Notes: generated from the sequence alone by a model not told the origin. A DNA stretch of 64,000 nucleotides from [Eubacterium] eligens ATCC 27750 (GCF_000146185.1 NC_012778.1:1433001-1497000); one strand, 5' to 3'. Numbered from the stretch's first letter, positions 44,316-53,552 are shown. Numbers and translations: made by a program.

Positions 44316-45575
44316 TTAGTCTACTAAAACAGGATTTTCATCGACAACCCATGGAAGACCGTACTTATTAAGCGCATCCATGTATGGATCCGGATCAAAT
44401 TCATCTGTTGTGAATACTCCCGGCTTATTCCAGAGTCCCTTTGCAACAAGCATTGTACCAATCATAGCAGGTACGCCTGTTGTGTACGAAATAGCCTGTG
44501 AACCTACCTCACGGTAACATTCCTGATGGTCACACACATTGTAAATATATACCTTCTTCTCCTTGCCGTCTTTGATACCTGTGAAGATACAGCCGATATT
44601 AGTCTTACCTACTGTTCTTGGTCCAAGTGAAGCAGGGTCTGGAAGAAGTGCCTTTAAGAACTGGATTGGAACTATCTCCTGTCCGTTGAATTCAACCGGG
44701 TCAGTTCTTAACATTCCGACATTCTCAAGGCATTTCATATGTGTAAGATAGCTCTGTCCAAATGTCATGAAGAAACGTATTCTCTTAACATGCGGAATAT
44801 TAGCAGCAAGTGCCTCTATTTCCTCATGGTGAAGCAGGTACATATCCTTCATTCCTACTCCCTCAAAATTATACTCTCTCTTTATTGACATAGCAGGAAT
44901 CTCAACCCAGTGACCATCCTCCCAGTATGAGCCTGGTGCTGATACCTCACGAAGATTAATCTCCGGGTTAAAGTTAGTTGCAAACGGATATCCATGGTCG
45001 CCGCCGTTGCAGTCTAATATATCAATTGTATGTATCTCATCAAAATAGTGTTTCTGTGCATAAGCTGTGAATACGCTTGTTACACCCGGGTCAAAACCAG
45101 TTCCTAAAAGTGCTGTAATTCCGGCTTCTTTATATTTTTCTCTGTAAGCCCACTGCCATGAGTAGTCAAAATATGCTGTAAATCCAAGACGCTTGCATCT
45201 CTCCTCATATACCTTTCTCCACTCAGGATTGTCTGTATCCTCACACTCGTAATTAGCAGTATCAACATAAGGAACTTTACATGCAAGGCAGGCATCCATA
45301 ATCGTAAGGTCCTGATATGGAAGTGCCACATTAAGAACTACATCCGGCTTGAATTCATTGATAAGCGCAATAACCTCATCTGTGTTGTCAGCATCAACCT
45401 TTGCTGTTGTGATGTTAGTACTTGTCTTACCCTTCAATTCGTCTGCTAATTTGTCACATTTGCTCACTGTTCTGCTCGCTATGCACAGGTCTGAAAACAC
45501 CTCGCTCACCTGACATATCTTGTGGATTGCTACTGAAGCAACTCCTCCGCAACCAATTACTAATACTCTGCTCAT
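44316..45575 (-). CDS. Carboxynorspermidine/carboxyspermidine synthase (saccharopine dehydrogenase family)
   Basis: A 419-residue NAD(P)H-dependent enzyme that condenses aspartate semialdehyde with putrescine (or diaminopropane) to carboxyspermidine. Rossmann start VLVIGCGGVASVAIHKICQ, then NVALPYQDLTIMDAC, GFDPGVTSVF and the lysine-1-like C-terminal fold. It overlaps speE by 4 bp (ATGA-type coupling) and is followed by nspC. Also known as CASDH, often annotated lys1. Confidence 0.94.
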   Translation of the reverse strand: MSRVLVIGCGGVASVAIHKICQVSEVFSDLCIASRTVSKCDKLADELKGKTSTNITTAKVDADNTDEVIALINEFKPDVVLNVALPYQDLTIMDACLACKVPYVDTANYECEDTDNPEWRKVYEERCKRLGFTAYFDYSWQWAYREKYKEAGITALLGTGFDPGVTSVFTAYAQKHYFDEIHTIDILDCNGGDHGYPFATNFNPEINLREVSAPGSYWEDGHWVEIPAMSIKREYNFEGVGMKDMYLLHHEEIEALAANIPHVKRIRFFMTFGQSYLTHMKCLENVGMLRTDPVEFNGQEIVPIQFLKALLPDPASLGPRTVGKTNIGCIFTGIKDGKEKKVYIYNVCDHQECYREVGSQAISYTTGVPAMIGTMLVAKGLWNKPGVFTTDEFDPDPYMDALNKYGLPWVVDENPVLVD

Positions 45576-46429
45576 CTTTCTTCCTCCTGTTCTAATAATT
45601 CTTCAACATACTTTGGCAGCATGAATGCACCTGTATGAAGATTAGTTGTGTAATATTCTGTATGTATATTTCTTCTCTTCCACTCTGCCGGCTTGAAATC
45701 CTTAAGCGGATGATATTTCTTTGACGCAAATCCAAACAGCCAGTATCCTGACGGACTTGTTGGTATATGTGCCTGATACACGCGGCTTATTGGAAATGTG
45801 TGGAACACCTTCCTGTGCATGCTTCTGCATGCATCCTCATCTTCATCATAGAAAGGACTTCCATGCTGGTACACAAGTATTCCATCCTCCTTAAGTGCCT
45901 TATAACAGTTACCATAGAATTCCCTTGTAAACAGTCCCTCACTCGCACCAAACGGGTCTGTTGCGTCATTAATTATAAGGTCATACATATCCTGCTTGGA
46001 GCGTAAGAACCTTAATGCATCTGAATTATAAATGTGCACTCTCTCATCTTCTAATCCTGATGCCGTCTCTGGAAAATACTCCCTGCACACATCAACAAAC
46101 ATGTTGTCCTGTTCAACTATGTCAATATTTTCGATATTGTCATACTGCAACAGTTCCTTTGATACACCTCCGTCACCGCCACCGATTATCAATACATTTT
46201 TAACATCTGGATGGACTGACATTGGCACATGCACCACCATCTCGTTATAGATGAAACAATCCTGTTCTGAAAATATAACACTTCCATTAAGTGTCAGGAA
46301 TTTTCCGAACTCTGGCGACTGAAATACATCTATTCTCTGATAGTCGCTCTCTCCAGAAAACAGTTGTTTTTCAACCCTGATATCAAACTTCACATGTGGT
46401 GAATGAAGTTCTGAAAACCAAAATTCCAT
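45572..46429 (-). CDS. speE: Spermidine synthase (aminopropyltransferase)
   Basis: A 285-residue enzyme that moves an aminopropyl group from decarboxylated SAM to putrescine. Seen: GGGDGGVSKELLQYD, the Glu of IVEQDN, the DxTDP-like loop NDATDPFGASEGLF and SPSGYWLFGFASK. Its co-substrate needs SpeD, which I do not find in this window, while the neighbours CASDH/CASDC form a different spermidine route. Start at ATG 46429; coupled to CASDH. Confidence 0.93.
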   Translation of the reverse strand: MEFWFSELHSPHVKFDIRVEKQLFSGESDYQRIDVFQSPEFGKFLTLNGSVIFSEQDCFIYNEMVVHVPMSVHPDVKNVLIIGGGDGGVSKELLQYDNIENIDIVEQDNMFVDVCREYFPETASGLEDERVHIYNSDALRFLRSKQDMYDLIINDATDPFGASEGLFTREFYGNCYKALKEDGILVYQHGSPFYDEDEDACRSMHRKVFHTFPISRVYQAHIPTSPSGYWLFGFASKKYHPLKDFKPAEWKRRNIHTEYYTTNLHTGAFMLPKYVEELLEQEEER

Positions 46430-46476
46430 AGAAACTTTCTCCCTTCTATATTTGACCGATTGAACAAATCGGACAT

Positions 46477-47931
46477 TTACATTCTTAATACATTCAGTGT
46501 CTGCAATGTTGAATCTTCCATTCCCTGCATTGAACAGCCCTTCTCTACTGAATACTGAATATAGTCTATTATCTCGTCTGTGATTTCTTCACCCGGCGCA
46601 AGTATAGGAATTCCTGGCGGATATGCCATTACGAACTCCCCTGATATATGTCCTGCTGCCTCACGGATTGGAACTTTAATCTTATCGGCATAGAAGGCTT
46701 CCTGTGGTGAAGCAAGTACCCTTGGAAGCAGCATTTGTCTGTCTACTTCAAAGCGTTTTTCTTCTTTTGAATACAGACGGCTGATTTCAGCCAATGCTCC
46801 GACAAGTCTTTCTATATCCTGTATTCTGTCACCAATTGATATGTACGCCATTATATTTCCAATGTCGCCGAATTCTATCTGGATATCATACTCATCTCTT
46901 AAGATATCATACACCTCAATTCCATCAAGTCCGATATCCCTTGTATAAACACAAAGCTTGGTAACATCATAATCATAGACTGTTCCACCATTAATCAGTT
47001 CTTTTCCGTATGCATAATAACCCCCTACCATATTAATCTCATCTCTTGCATACTGTGCCCACTCGCTCACCTTTGCAAATGACTGTCTGCCGCGCAGGGC
47101 AAGATTTCTTCTTGATATATCAAGGCTTGTCATAAGAAGATATGACGCGCTCGTTGTCTGCGTAATATTAATAATTGTCTGTACATAATCAGCATTCATA
47201 CCATTATTGGTAAGAAGGATCGAACTCTGCGTAAGCGAACCGCCTGACTTATGCATTGATATTGCTGCAAGGTCTGCTCCTGCTTTCATTGAATTCATAG
47301 GAAGGTTGTCACCAAAATACAGATGCGTTCCATGTGCCTCATCGGCAAGCACCTTAAGTCCATATGAATGTGCTATATCACATATTCCTTTAATGTCTGA
47401 ACAGATTCCATAATATGTAGGATTATTCACCAAAACCGCCACCGCATTCGGATGCTCCTGTATTGTCTTTTCAACCTGCTGCACAGTTACTCCAAGCACT
47501 ATTCCAAGCTTTGCATTAATTTCTGTATTAAGATAAACAGGAATCGCACCACACAGAATCAATGCATTAATTACGCTTTTATGCACATTTCTTGGAACGA
47601 TAATCTCATCTCCAGCCTTACATACAGATAACACCATGTTCTGTACTGCCTGCGTAGTTCCTCCTACCATGAAAAATGCGTGTTCTGCCCCAAATGCCTC
47701 TGCTGTGAGCTCCTCTGCCTCCTTAATAACAGAAACAGGGTGGCACAGGTTATCAAGTGGCTTCATTGAATTAACATCTATTCCAACACATCTTTCTCCA
47801 AGTAAATCTACCAGTTCTGGGTTGCCTCTTCCTCTCTTATGTCCCGGAACATCAAACGGAACAATTCTTTTCTTTCTGAATTTCTCAATTGCTTCGTAAA
47901 GCGGCGCACTCGCCTGTCTTTTTAAGTCCAT
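46477..47931 (-). CDS. speA: Arginine decarboxylase (aspartate-aminotransferase-fold, Orn/Lys/Arg type)
   Basis: A 484-residue PLP decarboxylase of the group III (YaaO/SpeA of Bacillus) kind. PGHKRGRGNPE near the N-terminus, VGGTTQAVQNMVLS, LADEAHGTHLYFG and the PLP Lys in AAISMHKSGGSLTQSS mark the family. The C-terminal PPGIPILAPGEEIT is typical. Because aguA and aguB follow in the operon, arginine to agmatine is the likely reaction. It is the operon's first gene; GGGGGAG precedes the ATG. Confidence 0.94.
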   Translation of the reverse strand: MDLKRQASAPLYEAIEKFRKKRIVPFDVPGHKRGRGNPELVDLLGERCVGIDVNSMKPLDNLCHPVSVIKEAEELTAEAFGAEHAFFMVGGTTQAVQNMVLSVCKAGDEIIVPRNVHKSVINALILCGAIPVYLNTEINAKLGIVLGVTVQQVEKTIQEHPNAVAVLVNNPTYYGICSDIKGICDIAHSYGLKVLADEAHGTHLYFGDNLPMNSMKAGADLAAISMHKSGGSLTQSSILLTNNGMNADYVQTIINITQTTSASYLLMTSLDISRRNLALRGRQSFAKVSEWAQYARDEINMVGGYYAYGKELINGGTVYDYDVTKLCVYTRDIGLDGIEVYDILRDEYDIQIEFGDIGNIMAYISIGDRIQDIERLVGALAEISRLYSKEEKRFEVDRQMLLPRVLASPQEAFYADKIKVPIREAAGHISGEFVMAYPPGIPILAPGEEITDEIIDYIQYSVEKGCSMQGMEDSTLQTLNVLRM

Positions 47932-47944
47932 AATCTCCCCCTGT

Positions 47945-48081
47945 TCTCATCGCTGCTCGCGCTCGCAGCTTTATTCCAGAGCTTCGCTCTGTCATTGTCG
48001 CGGCGCTCCTCGAATATCCGTGAAGAAATCCCAATTCATGCAAGCATGATTGTGATTTTTCACTTCTATTCTCATCGCTGC
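47945..48081 (-). repeat. Leader of speA with two GCAGCGATGAGA boxes and hairpins
   Basis: Exact boxes at 47945-47956 and 48070-48081, 114 bp apart, each preceded by GCGCGA. Between them are short palindromes (ACAGAGCGAAGCTCTG) and no gene. The distal copy sits directly after the ncRNA terminator's T-tract and the proximal one just before the speA RBS, as at thiD. Confidence 0.55.
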
Positions 48082-48087
48082 TCGCGC

Positions 48088-48122
48088 AAAAAGGCGTGAT
48101 TGATTTAAAATCAATCACGCCT
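48088..48122 (-). terminator. Terminator of the orphan ncRNA
   Basis: Near-perfect 12-bp GC/AT stem (AGGCGTGATTGA at 48092-48103, TCAATCACGCCT at 48110-48121) followed on the minus strand by TTTTT. Confidence 0.92.
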
Positions 48123-48409
48123 GTATAATCATATTCTATCTTCTTTTTGATTACTGTATTGCCAAATACAGAAAATCTGACCTTTCAGAGTTTATCCAAG
48201 TAAGTCACTGTTACCGCTCTTATTGACCGTTTCACAAGATGATATGCTCTCTCGCATGATAATTTTAAAATCAACTTATAAAATTTGAGCTTCTAACTCA
48301 ATCAATAATGTGTGCCCTCGTCACACTCGGCAACCGACCCGCCCGTCCGCAAGGCTTAACATGTAAACATGTGGTCTGTATTTGCGATATCTTTTTATAT
48401 CCAAAATAC
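48123..48409 (-). ncRNA. Orphan structured ncRNA, family uncertain
   Basis: A transcript unit without an open frame: strong promoter, about 290 nt, strong terminator. CAAATACAGA near the 5' end (complement of 48375-48384) can pair over all 10 bp with TCTGTATTTG near the 3' end (complement of 48163-48172), closing a multi-stem RNA. Inside are small hairpins: ACATG-TTTA-CATGT, a GC-rich block with GGACGGGCGGGTCGG and GTTGCCGAGTGTGACGAGGG, GAG-TTAGAA-GCTC, and ATGC-GAGAGA-GCAT. The 3' strand of the closing stem can also form a local hairpin. The layout and GC-rich core remind me of the clostridial raiA-type RNA, but I cannot verify this; it is not tRNA, tmRNA, SRP or RNase P RNA by their known signatures. 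Confidence 0.7.
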
Positions 48410-48415
48410 CTTTAA

Positions 48416-48444
48416 AATATAATATAACTGTCTGCTGGTGTCAA
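48416..48444 (-). promoter_or_regulatory. Promoter of the orphan ncRNA
   Basis: Minus strand: -35 TTGACA (48439-48444), 17-bp spacer, -10 TATATT (48416-48421); start expected near 48409. Confidence 0.88.
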
Positions 48445-48535
48445 TAACATTTTTTATATTTACCCCATATTTTACCTGAACTTTTCGGATATATTACATT
48501 ATTAACCCTGAAACCTAAAGACATTATTTCCTTTT

Positions 48536-49600
48536 TTATTTGTTACCATACAACTTCCGTGCTACCACAAATGCTTCCTCAGGAATCCCCATTTCTCTAT
48601 ACATTTCCTTCCAGTCTTCTGTAAGTTGTCCTTTTAATTCGAGCTGTGTTTTCCTGTTTATACCCGAAAATACCCCAAACCATTTACGGACATCCGGATT
48701 GCTTTTGTAAAAACTGCCACCCTCACGCTTTATCTGCATGTCCATAACTGCTGTTATCTGTAACATAAGATGCAATTCACCGGTTACATCAGACGCCTCC
48801 ATGAGAACATCAGGTCTTTTATTGTAAAAGTCCATAAAGTACTGCATAGCACCCTTTGTATCCTCTTTTGCAAGATAAGACGACAAAACTGCTTTCAGCT
48901 CCCTTGTTTCGGCTTTTTCGCCAACCATTCCAACCTTGCATTCCTTTACCTTGATATTGTTTACTCTCACCCACACAAGCAATAAGAATTCAGATATAAA
49001 GCCAAACACACGCCTGTGGTATGAATCCTTATCAGTCTCCATATCAATGCGTTTCTGAACCTCAAAAAATATGGTAAACAGCCACTCAGCATATTTATCA
49101 AAAAGCTCTTTAGAAGTGACTATCATATTTCCAAAATATGTCTCATTGCCATTAACAAGCTGTATAAATGTATCATAATACTCGGGATATAATTCCTTAA
49201 TAACTTCACCTGTCATGTCAAGCGCAGTTACATTATGATTAGCAGAAAATCCGTAATGATATGAATTATTAAGAACGACTCTCTTGGTTGTAACAAGTTC
49301 GTACTCCTTAAAAATCTGCTCATACTGCTTTTCATTCATAATATGCTCGTTCTCATCAATAAGATATCTTCTGTAATGGCATGTTCCAACATAATTAATA
49401 TCATGCACATTTTTCCATATCCAGTATAATCCTGTAAGTTCACTGTAATAACCGTTAAGAGCCGATATATTATCTCCTGTATCGTCCCGAAGATACCCCA
49501 GTGGTGAATTAATGGCTGTACCTACCTGAAGCGGCACATACATATTATCATCAGGCTTTGTAAAATATTTATGTGTAAGTGTGTAAATTGTTAAGTCCAT
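48536..49600 (-). CDS. DUF4422 protein, putative glycosyltransferase
   Basis: A 354-residue protein with the DUF4422 pattern: IYTLTHKYFTKPDDNMYVPLQVG, LNGYYSELTGLYWIWKN, YVGTCHYRRYL and, later, GNMIVTSKELFDKYAEWLF. Such proteins occur in capsule and cell-wall polysaccharide loci and are thought to be glycosyltransferases. The C-terminal about 130 residues are extra helical sequence. ATG 49600 is preceded by AAAGGG; a GTG two codons earlier overlaps the stop of niaR. Its place at the end of the NAD operon is unexpected. Confidence 0.82.
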   Translation of the reverse strand: MDLTIYTLTHKYFTKPDDNMYVPLQVGTAINSPLGYLRDDTGDNISALNGYYSELTGLYWIWKNVHDINYVGTCHYRRYLIDENEHIMNEKQYEQIFKEYELVTTKRVVLNNSYHYGFSANHNVTALDMTGEVIKELYPEYYDTFIQLVNGNETYFGNMIVTSKELFDKYAEWLFTIFFEVQKRIDMETDKDSYHRRVFGFISEFLLLVWVRVNNIKVKECKVGMVGEKAETRELKAVLSSYLAKEDTKGAMQYFMDFYNKRPDVLMEASDVTGELHLMLQITAVMDMQIKREGGSFYKSNPDVRKWFGVFSGINRKTQLELKGQLTEDWKEMYREMGIPEEAFVVARKLYGNK

Positions 49601-49602
49601 AT

Positions 49603-50148
49603 TCACCCTTTATGCCAGAAATCCACTGGCTCATACTCCTGCAATTTTGCAAGAAATCCAAGTTTTCCAAGCTCCTCCTGAATTAAATCCAGTGTCTGTT
49701 CGTCATCCGCAACAATTGTATGATAATGATATCCTGATGTCACATTCATCAATAGGCTGCTCTTTCCATTTGCAATTTCCTCAAGATATTTCCTGATATC
49801 ACGCCTTGAATGTATATTCATCTCCGCTCTTATAACACCATATACCTTGTGATATACGAAAACATCTCTTATCCAGCCACCCATGTCAACTATTGCTCCG
49901 AGTTCTGCTTCCACCTCATCATCTCCATGTTTAACCTTAAGTATACGGCTGTACTCCTGCTTATCATTAAGCACATAGCCTCTGTTAGTTGAGAAAACAT
50001 CTATATTCTTCGCGCGGATAAGCGCTATATCCTGCACTATAACCTGCCTGCTTACATCTAATATCTGTGCAAGCTGTGTACCCGGCACAGGACTTGACGA
50101 ATGTTTTAATATATCTACTATCTGATTTCTTCTCTCTTCTCCATTCAT
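49603..50148 (-). CDS. niaR: NiaR-type transcriptional repressor of NAD synthesis (3H domain)
   Basis: A 181-residue regulator. Residues 1-60 form a winged helix-turn-helix (RRNQIVDILK, LAQILDVSRQVIVQDIALIR), and the rest a 3H ligand domain, named for three His, seen in VYHKVYGVIRAEM, IHSRRDIRKYL and SGYHYHTIVADDE. NiaR senses nicotinic acid and represses niacin and NAD genes. ATG 50148 follows GGGGAG by 8 nt. It lies downstream of nadC, so the repressor is part of its own regulon. Confidence 0.93.
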   Translation of the reverse strand: MNGEERRNQIVDILKHSSSPVPGTQLAQILDVSRQVIVQDIALIRAKNIDVFSTNRGYVLNDKQEYSRILKVKHGDDEVEAELGAIVDMGGWIRDVFVYHKVYGVIRAEMNIHSRRDIRKYLEEIANGKSSLLMNVTSGYHYHTIVADDEQTLDLIQEELGKLGFLAKLQEYEPVDFWHKG

Positions 50149-50180
50149 TGCTACAACTCCCCGGTTCACCCCGACAATGA

Positions 50181-51041
50181 TTACTCCTGTACAGGATGAA
50201 GATTTTTTAATGAAATGTCCATAATTGGTGCAGAATGTGTAAGTGCACCACTTGATACAAAGTCTACACCAAGGTCAGTAATTTTTGCAATGTTTTCTTT
50301 AGTTACATTTCCAGAAACTTCAACTAAAGCTTTTCCACCAATTATATTCATAGCCTCTCGCATATCCTCATGACTCATATTATCAAGCATAATAATATCA
50401 GCGCCTGCCTCAACAGCTTCACGCACCATTGAAAGGTTCTCAACTTCAACTTCTATCTTTCTTACAAATGGTGCATATTCCTTAGCCATTGTAACTGCCT
50501 GCTTAACTCCGCCTGCAGCACCTATATGGTTATCCTTAAGGAGTACTCCGTCTGTAAGATTATATCTGTGGTTATTACCACCTCCGATTCTGACAGCATA
50601 CTTCTCAAATATACGGTTATTAGGTGATGTCTTTCTTGTATCAAGAAGCTTTGTCTTAGTTCCTGCAAGCAGCTTCGCAACACCATTAGTATATGTCGCA
50701 ATTCCACTCATTCTCTGGAGATAATTAAGTGCTGTTCTTTCTCCACACAGAAGAACTCTTATATCTCCTCTTACAACTGCCATCTTCTGACCTTTCTTAA
50801 CCTCATCCCCGTCTTTTGCAAAAAATGTAATCTCTACATCTTCATCAAGCAGTTCAAATGTTCTTGCAAATACCTGCAAGCCACATATTATTCCGTCCTG
50901 CTTGCATATAAGCTCGACTTCTCCAAGTTTTGGTTCTGGCATAACACTGTTAGTTGACACATCCTCACTTGTAATATCTTCTTTAAGTGCTCCAAGAATG
51001 AGCGGATCCACATTTAACTTTAAAGTAACTTTATCAAACAT
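50181..51041 (-). CDS. nadC: Quinolinate phosphoribosyltransferase
   Basis: A 286-residue enzyme that makes nicotinate mononucleotide from quinolinate and PRPP. Visible: ALNYLQRMSGIATYT, LDTRKTSPNNR (normally RKTTPG), GGGNNHRYNLTDGVLLKDNH, EVEVENL and the C-terminal VDFVSSGALTHS. It is the third gene of nadA-nadB-nadC and is followed by niaR. Confidence 0.97.
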   Translation of the reverse strand: MFDKVTLKLNVDPLILGALKEDITSEDVSTNSVMPEPKLGEVELICKQDGIICGLQVFARTFELLDEDVEITFFAKDGDEVKKGQKMAVVRGDIRVLLCGERTALNYLQRMSGIATYTNGVAKLLAGTKTKLLDTRKTSPNNRIFEKYAVRIGGGNNHRYNLTDGVLLKDNHIGAAGGVKQAVTMAKEYAPFVRKIEVEVENLSMVREAVEAGADIIMLDNMSHEDMREAMNIIGGKALVEVSGNVTKENIAKITDLGVDFVSSGALTHSAPIMDISLKNLHPVQE

Positions 51042-51063
51042 ATCATTTCTCCATTTCTATATA

Positions 51064-52401
51064 TTATGCGTAATTCTTCTTCTGGCTTTCTTCATAGGCT
51101 TTATCTGCCTCTTCAATCTTTTTATTGACTAATTTTGCATATTCTCCGTCAATTTTCGACTCATCTGCATATTTTTCTGCATCAAATGTATCAAAATATG
51201 TAATCTCATCCTGTGTCGGTTTTACAACTGCATTTTCAGTAATATCAAGTGCTGCCCTCTTTGCAAACACAAGACTTTCAAGAAGTGAGTTGCTTGCAAG
51301 CCTGTTTCTTCCATGAACTCCGTTGCAGGCTGTCTCACCTATTGCATACAGGTTATCCATTGTTGTTCTGCTCTCATGGTCTACCTTAATTCCTCCCATG
51401 AAATAGTGCTGTGCAGGAACAACCGGAATACACTCTTTTGACGGGTCATATCCCTTATCAATACAATACTGCACTATATTAGGAAAATGCGTTTTTAATT
51501 CTTCTTCAGGTATTGTCCTTAAATCTTCCCATACAAAGTCTGTATTGTCCTTTGCCATCTGTTTTCTAATCTCTTCTGTAAGCAGGTCTCTTGGAAGCAA
51601 CTCATTAACAAATCTTTTTCCATTCTTATCATAAAGCTTTGCGCCTTCACCCCTTACCGATTCAGATATAAGAAAGCTTCTGTCTTCCTCTTTGTCAGAA
51701 TAAAATGTTGTTGGATGAATCTGGACATAATTAATATCCTTTAATTCTACTCCATGCTTTATAGCAATTGCAATTGCATCTCCTGTAAGATGTCTGAAAT
51801 TCGTTGAATGTCTGTATAAACCACCAATTCCACCTGTAGCAAGTACAACATCTGAAGCTTCTACCTTAATAAGCTCTCCATTTTCTGTCCTTATAACCGC
51901 ACCAAGGCATCTGTTATCTCTGCTTATTATATCAAGCAGTCTTGTGTATTCCATAATTGTCACATTGGGAAGAGTTCTCACCTTCTCTAACAGATGACTT
52001 GTTATCTCTTTACCTGTAATATCTTCATGGAATATTATCCTGTTAGATGAATGAGCTCCTTCTCTTGTGTATGCAAGACTTCCGTCAGCCTCTCTTGCAA
52101 ATCTTGCTCCACAATCGACAAGATCTTTTACTACATCTGCTGATGAACGGATCATTATTTCAACAGATTTCTTATCATTTTCATAATGGCCGGCTTTCAT
52201 TGTATCTTCAAAATAACTGTCGTAATCTTCTTCACATTTTAGCATACACATACCGCCCTGTGCCAGAAATGAATCACTGCTCTCACAATCAGACTTTGTT
52301 ATCATAAGAATCTTCTTATCAGCAGGCAGATTCATTGCCATATACAGACCAGAACAGCCACATCCGGCTATCAGCACATCTGTTTTAATTGTATTATTCA
52401 T
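51064..52401 (-). CDS. nadB: L-aspartate oxidase
   Basis: A 445-residue FAD enzyme oxidising aspartate to iminoaspartate. FAD site VLIAGCGCSGLYMAMNL, then SDSFLAQGGM, active-site segments HPTTFYS, RGEGAKLYD and HYFMGGIKVD, and GETACNGVHGRNRLASNSLLE. The C-terminal helical domain is shorter than in E. coli NadB (about 540), as is usual for clostridial versions. It lies 35 bp downstream of nadA. Confidence 0.96.
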   Translation of the reverse strand: MNNTIKTDVLIAGCGCSGLYMAMNLPADKKILMITKSDCESSDSFLAQGGMCMLKCEEDYDSYFEDTMKAGHYENDKKSVEIMIRSSADVVKDLVDCGARFAREADGSLAYTREGAHSSNRIIFHEDITGKEITSHLLEKVRTLPNVTIMEYTRLLDIISRDNRCLGAVIRTENGELIKVEASDVVLATGGIGGLYRHSTNFRHLTGDAIAIAIKHGVELKDINYVQIHPTTFYSDKEEDRSFLISESVRGEGAKLYDKNGKRFVNELLPRDLLTEEIRKQMAKDNTDFVWEDLRTIPEEELKTHFPNIVQYCIDKGYDPSKECIPVVPAQHYFMGGIKVDHESRTTMDNLYAIGETACNGVHGRNRLASNSLLESLVFAKRAALDITENAVVKPTQDEITYFDTFDAEKYADESKIDGEYAKLVNKKIEEADKAYEESQKKNYA

Positions 52402-52436
52402 AGGATACCTCCATTCTTTCTGCGCATACTACAATC

Positions 52437-53342
52437 TTATTTTGCAAGCTCAAGCATTCTTGTAAGTGGCTTCATTGCTTTCTTTGCAACTTCTTCATCT
52501 ACAAACACTTCATTATTTTCCTGTTCAAGAACATCAAGCACCTTATCTAAGGTTACCATCTTCATGTTGACACATACCTGGTCAGGCTTTAATGTATACA
52601 GTTTCTTGCCAGGTGCCTTTTTTCTTATCTCACCAAATACACCATCAACTGTTGCAATTATGAATTCCTCACAATCTGTATCTACAACATAATCAATAAT
52701 TCCTGATGTACTGCCTATGTAATCAGCATATTTTAATACTTCCTCTGTACATTCAGGGTGTGCTGCAAGCTTTGCCTGTGGATATTTCTTCTTAATTTCA
52801 ACGACCATATTCTCTGTTATCGCGACATGTCTTGGACAGAAGCCTTTATTAAGAATCACATTTTTCTCTGGCACCTGCTTTGCAACGAATCTTCCAAGAT
52901 TCTGATCAGGAATAAAGAAGATGTTTTTATTAGGAAGGTTCTTTACTATCTTTACTGCATTTGATGATGTCACACAGACGTCTGAATAAGTCTTTAGCTC
53001 TGCTGTTGAATTGATGTAACAGACAACTGCAAGGTCATCATACTGTTCACGCATCTTAAAAATTTCTTCCTTAGTTGCCATATGTGCCATTGGACAATCA
53101 GCCCCCGGCTCTGGCATAAGCACCTTCTTTTCCGGATTAAGAATCTTAGCACTCTCACCCATGAACTCAACACCCGCAAATACTATAATATCCTGATCTA
53201 CCTTAGTAGCTACCTTGCTAAGATAGAATGAATCCCCGACATAATCAGCAACTTCCTGAACATCTTCATCTACATAATAATGTGCAAGAATAACTGCATT
53301 CTTCTCTTTTTTCAACTTTAAAATATCACTTGTAACTGACAT
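52437..53342 (-). CDS. nadA: Quinolinate synthase
   Basis: A 301-residue 4Fe-4S enzyme joining iminoaspartate with dihydroxyacetone phosphate. HYYVDEDVQEVADYVGDS, the first cluster Cys in MPEPGADCPMA, CVTSSNAV, FIPDQNLG, AHPECTEEV and the last Cys region PDQVCVNMKMVTL are seen. It is the first gene of the operon and has candidate NiaR boxes upstream. Confidence 0.97.
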   Translation of the reverse strand: MSVTSDILKLKKEKNAVILAHYYVDEDVQEVADYVGDSFYLSKVATKVDQDIIVFAGVEFMGESAKILNPEKKVLMPEPGADCPMAHMATKEEIFKMREQYDDLAVVCYINSTAELKTYSDVCVTSSNAVKIVKNLPNKNIFFIPDQNLGRFVAKQVPEKNVILNKGFCPRHVAITENMVVEIKKKYPQAKLAAHPECTEEVLKYADYIGSTSGIIDYVVDTDCEEFIIATVDGVFGEIRKKAPGKKLYTLKPDQVCVNMKMVTLDKVLDVLEQENNEVFVDEEVAKKAMKPLTRMLELAK

Positions 53343-53363
53343 ATTGCTTCTCCAATCGTTAAG

Positions 53364-53434
53364 GTTTACATATGCTTGACTTGCGTTTTACATACATTGT
53401 GCTAGAGTATACCACGAATGTTTACATGTGACAA
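53364..53434 (-). promoter_or_regulatory. nadABC promoter with repeated ATGTAAAC boxes
   Basis: Minus strand: -35 TTGTCA (53429-53434), 17-bp spacer, -10 TATACT (53406-53411). Three direct copies of an ATGTAAA(A)C box lie at 53420-53427 (within the spacer), 53385-53393 and 53364-53371 (leader). They are good NiaR operator candidates given the niaR gene in the operon; the exact consensus of this lineage is not known to me. Confidence 0.65.
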
Positions 53435-53502
53435 GACAGTTGTAAAATTTTCTGTACAGTTAATGTAAAAGCCATTCCTGATGCAATATTTAGATTAAAT
53501 GC

Positions 53503-53552
53503 AAAAAGCCCCGGGGGAATCATTTCTTAATTGATTTCTCCGGGGACTTTTT
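53503..53552 (-). terminator. Terminator of the heavy-metal operon
   Basis: GTCCCCGG ... CCGGGGCT-type stem with inner GAATCA/TGATTTC pairing and a T-tract on both sides, 50 bp past the arsR-type gene. Confidence 0.88.
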
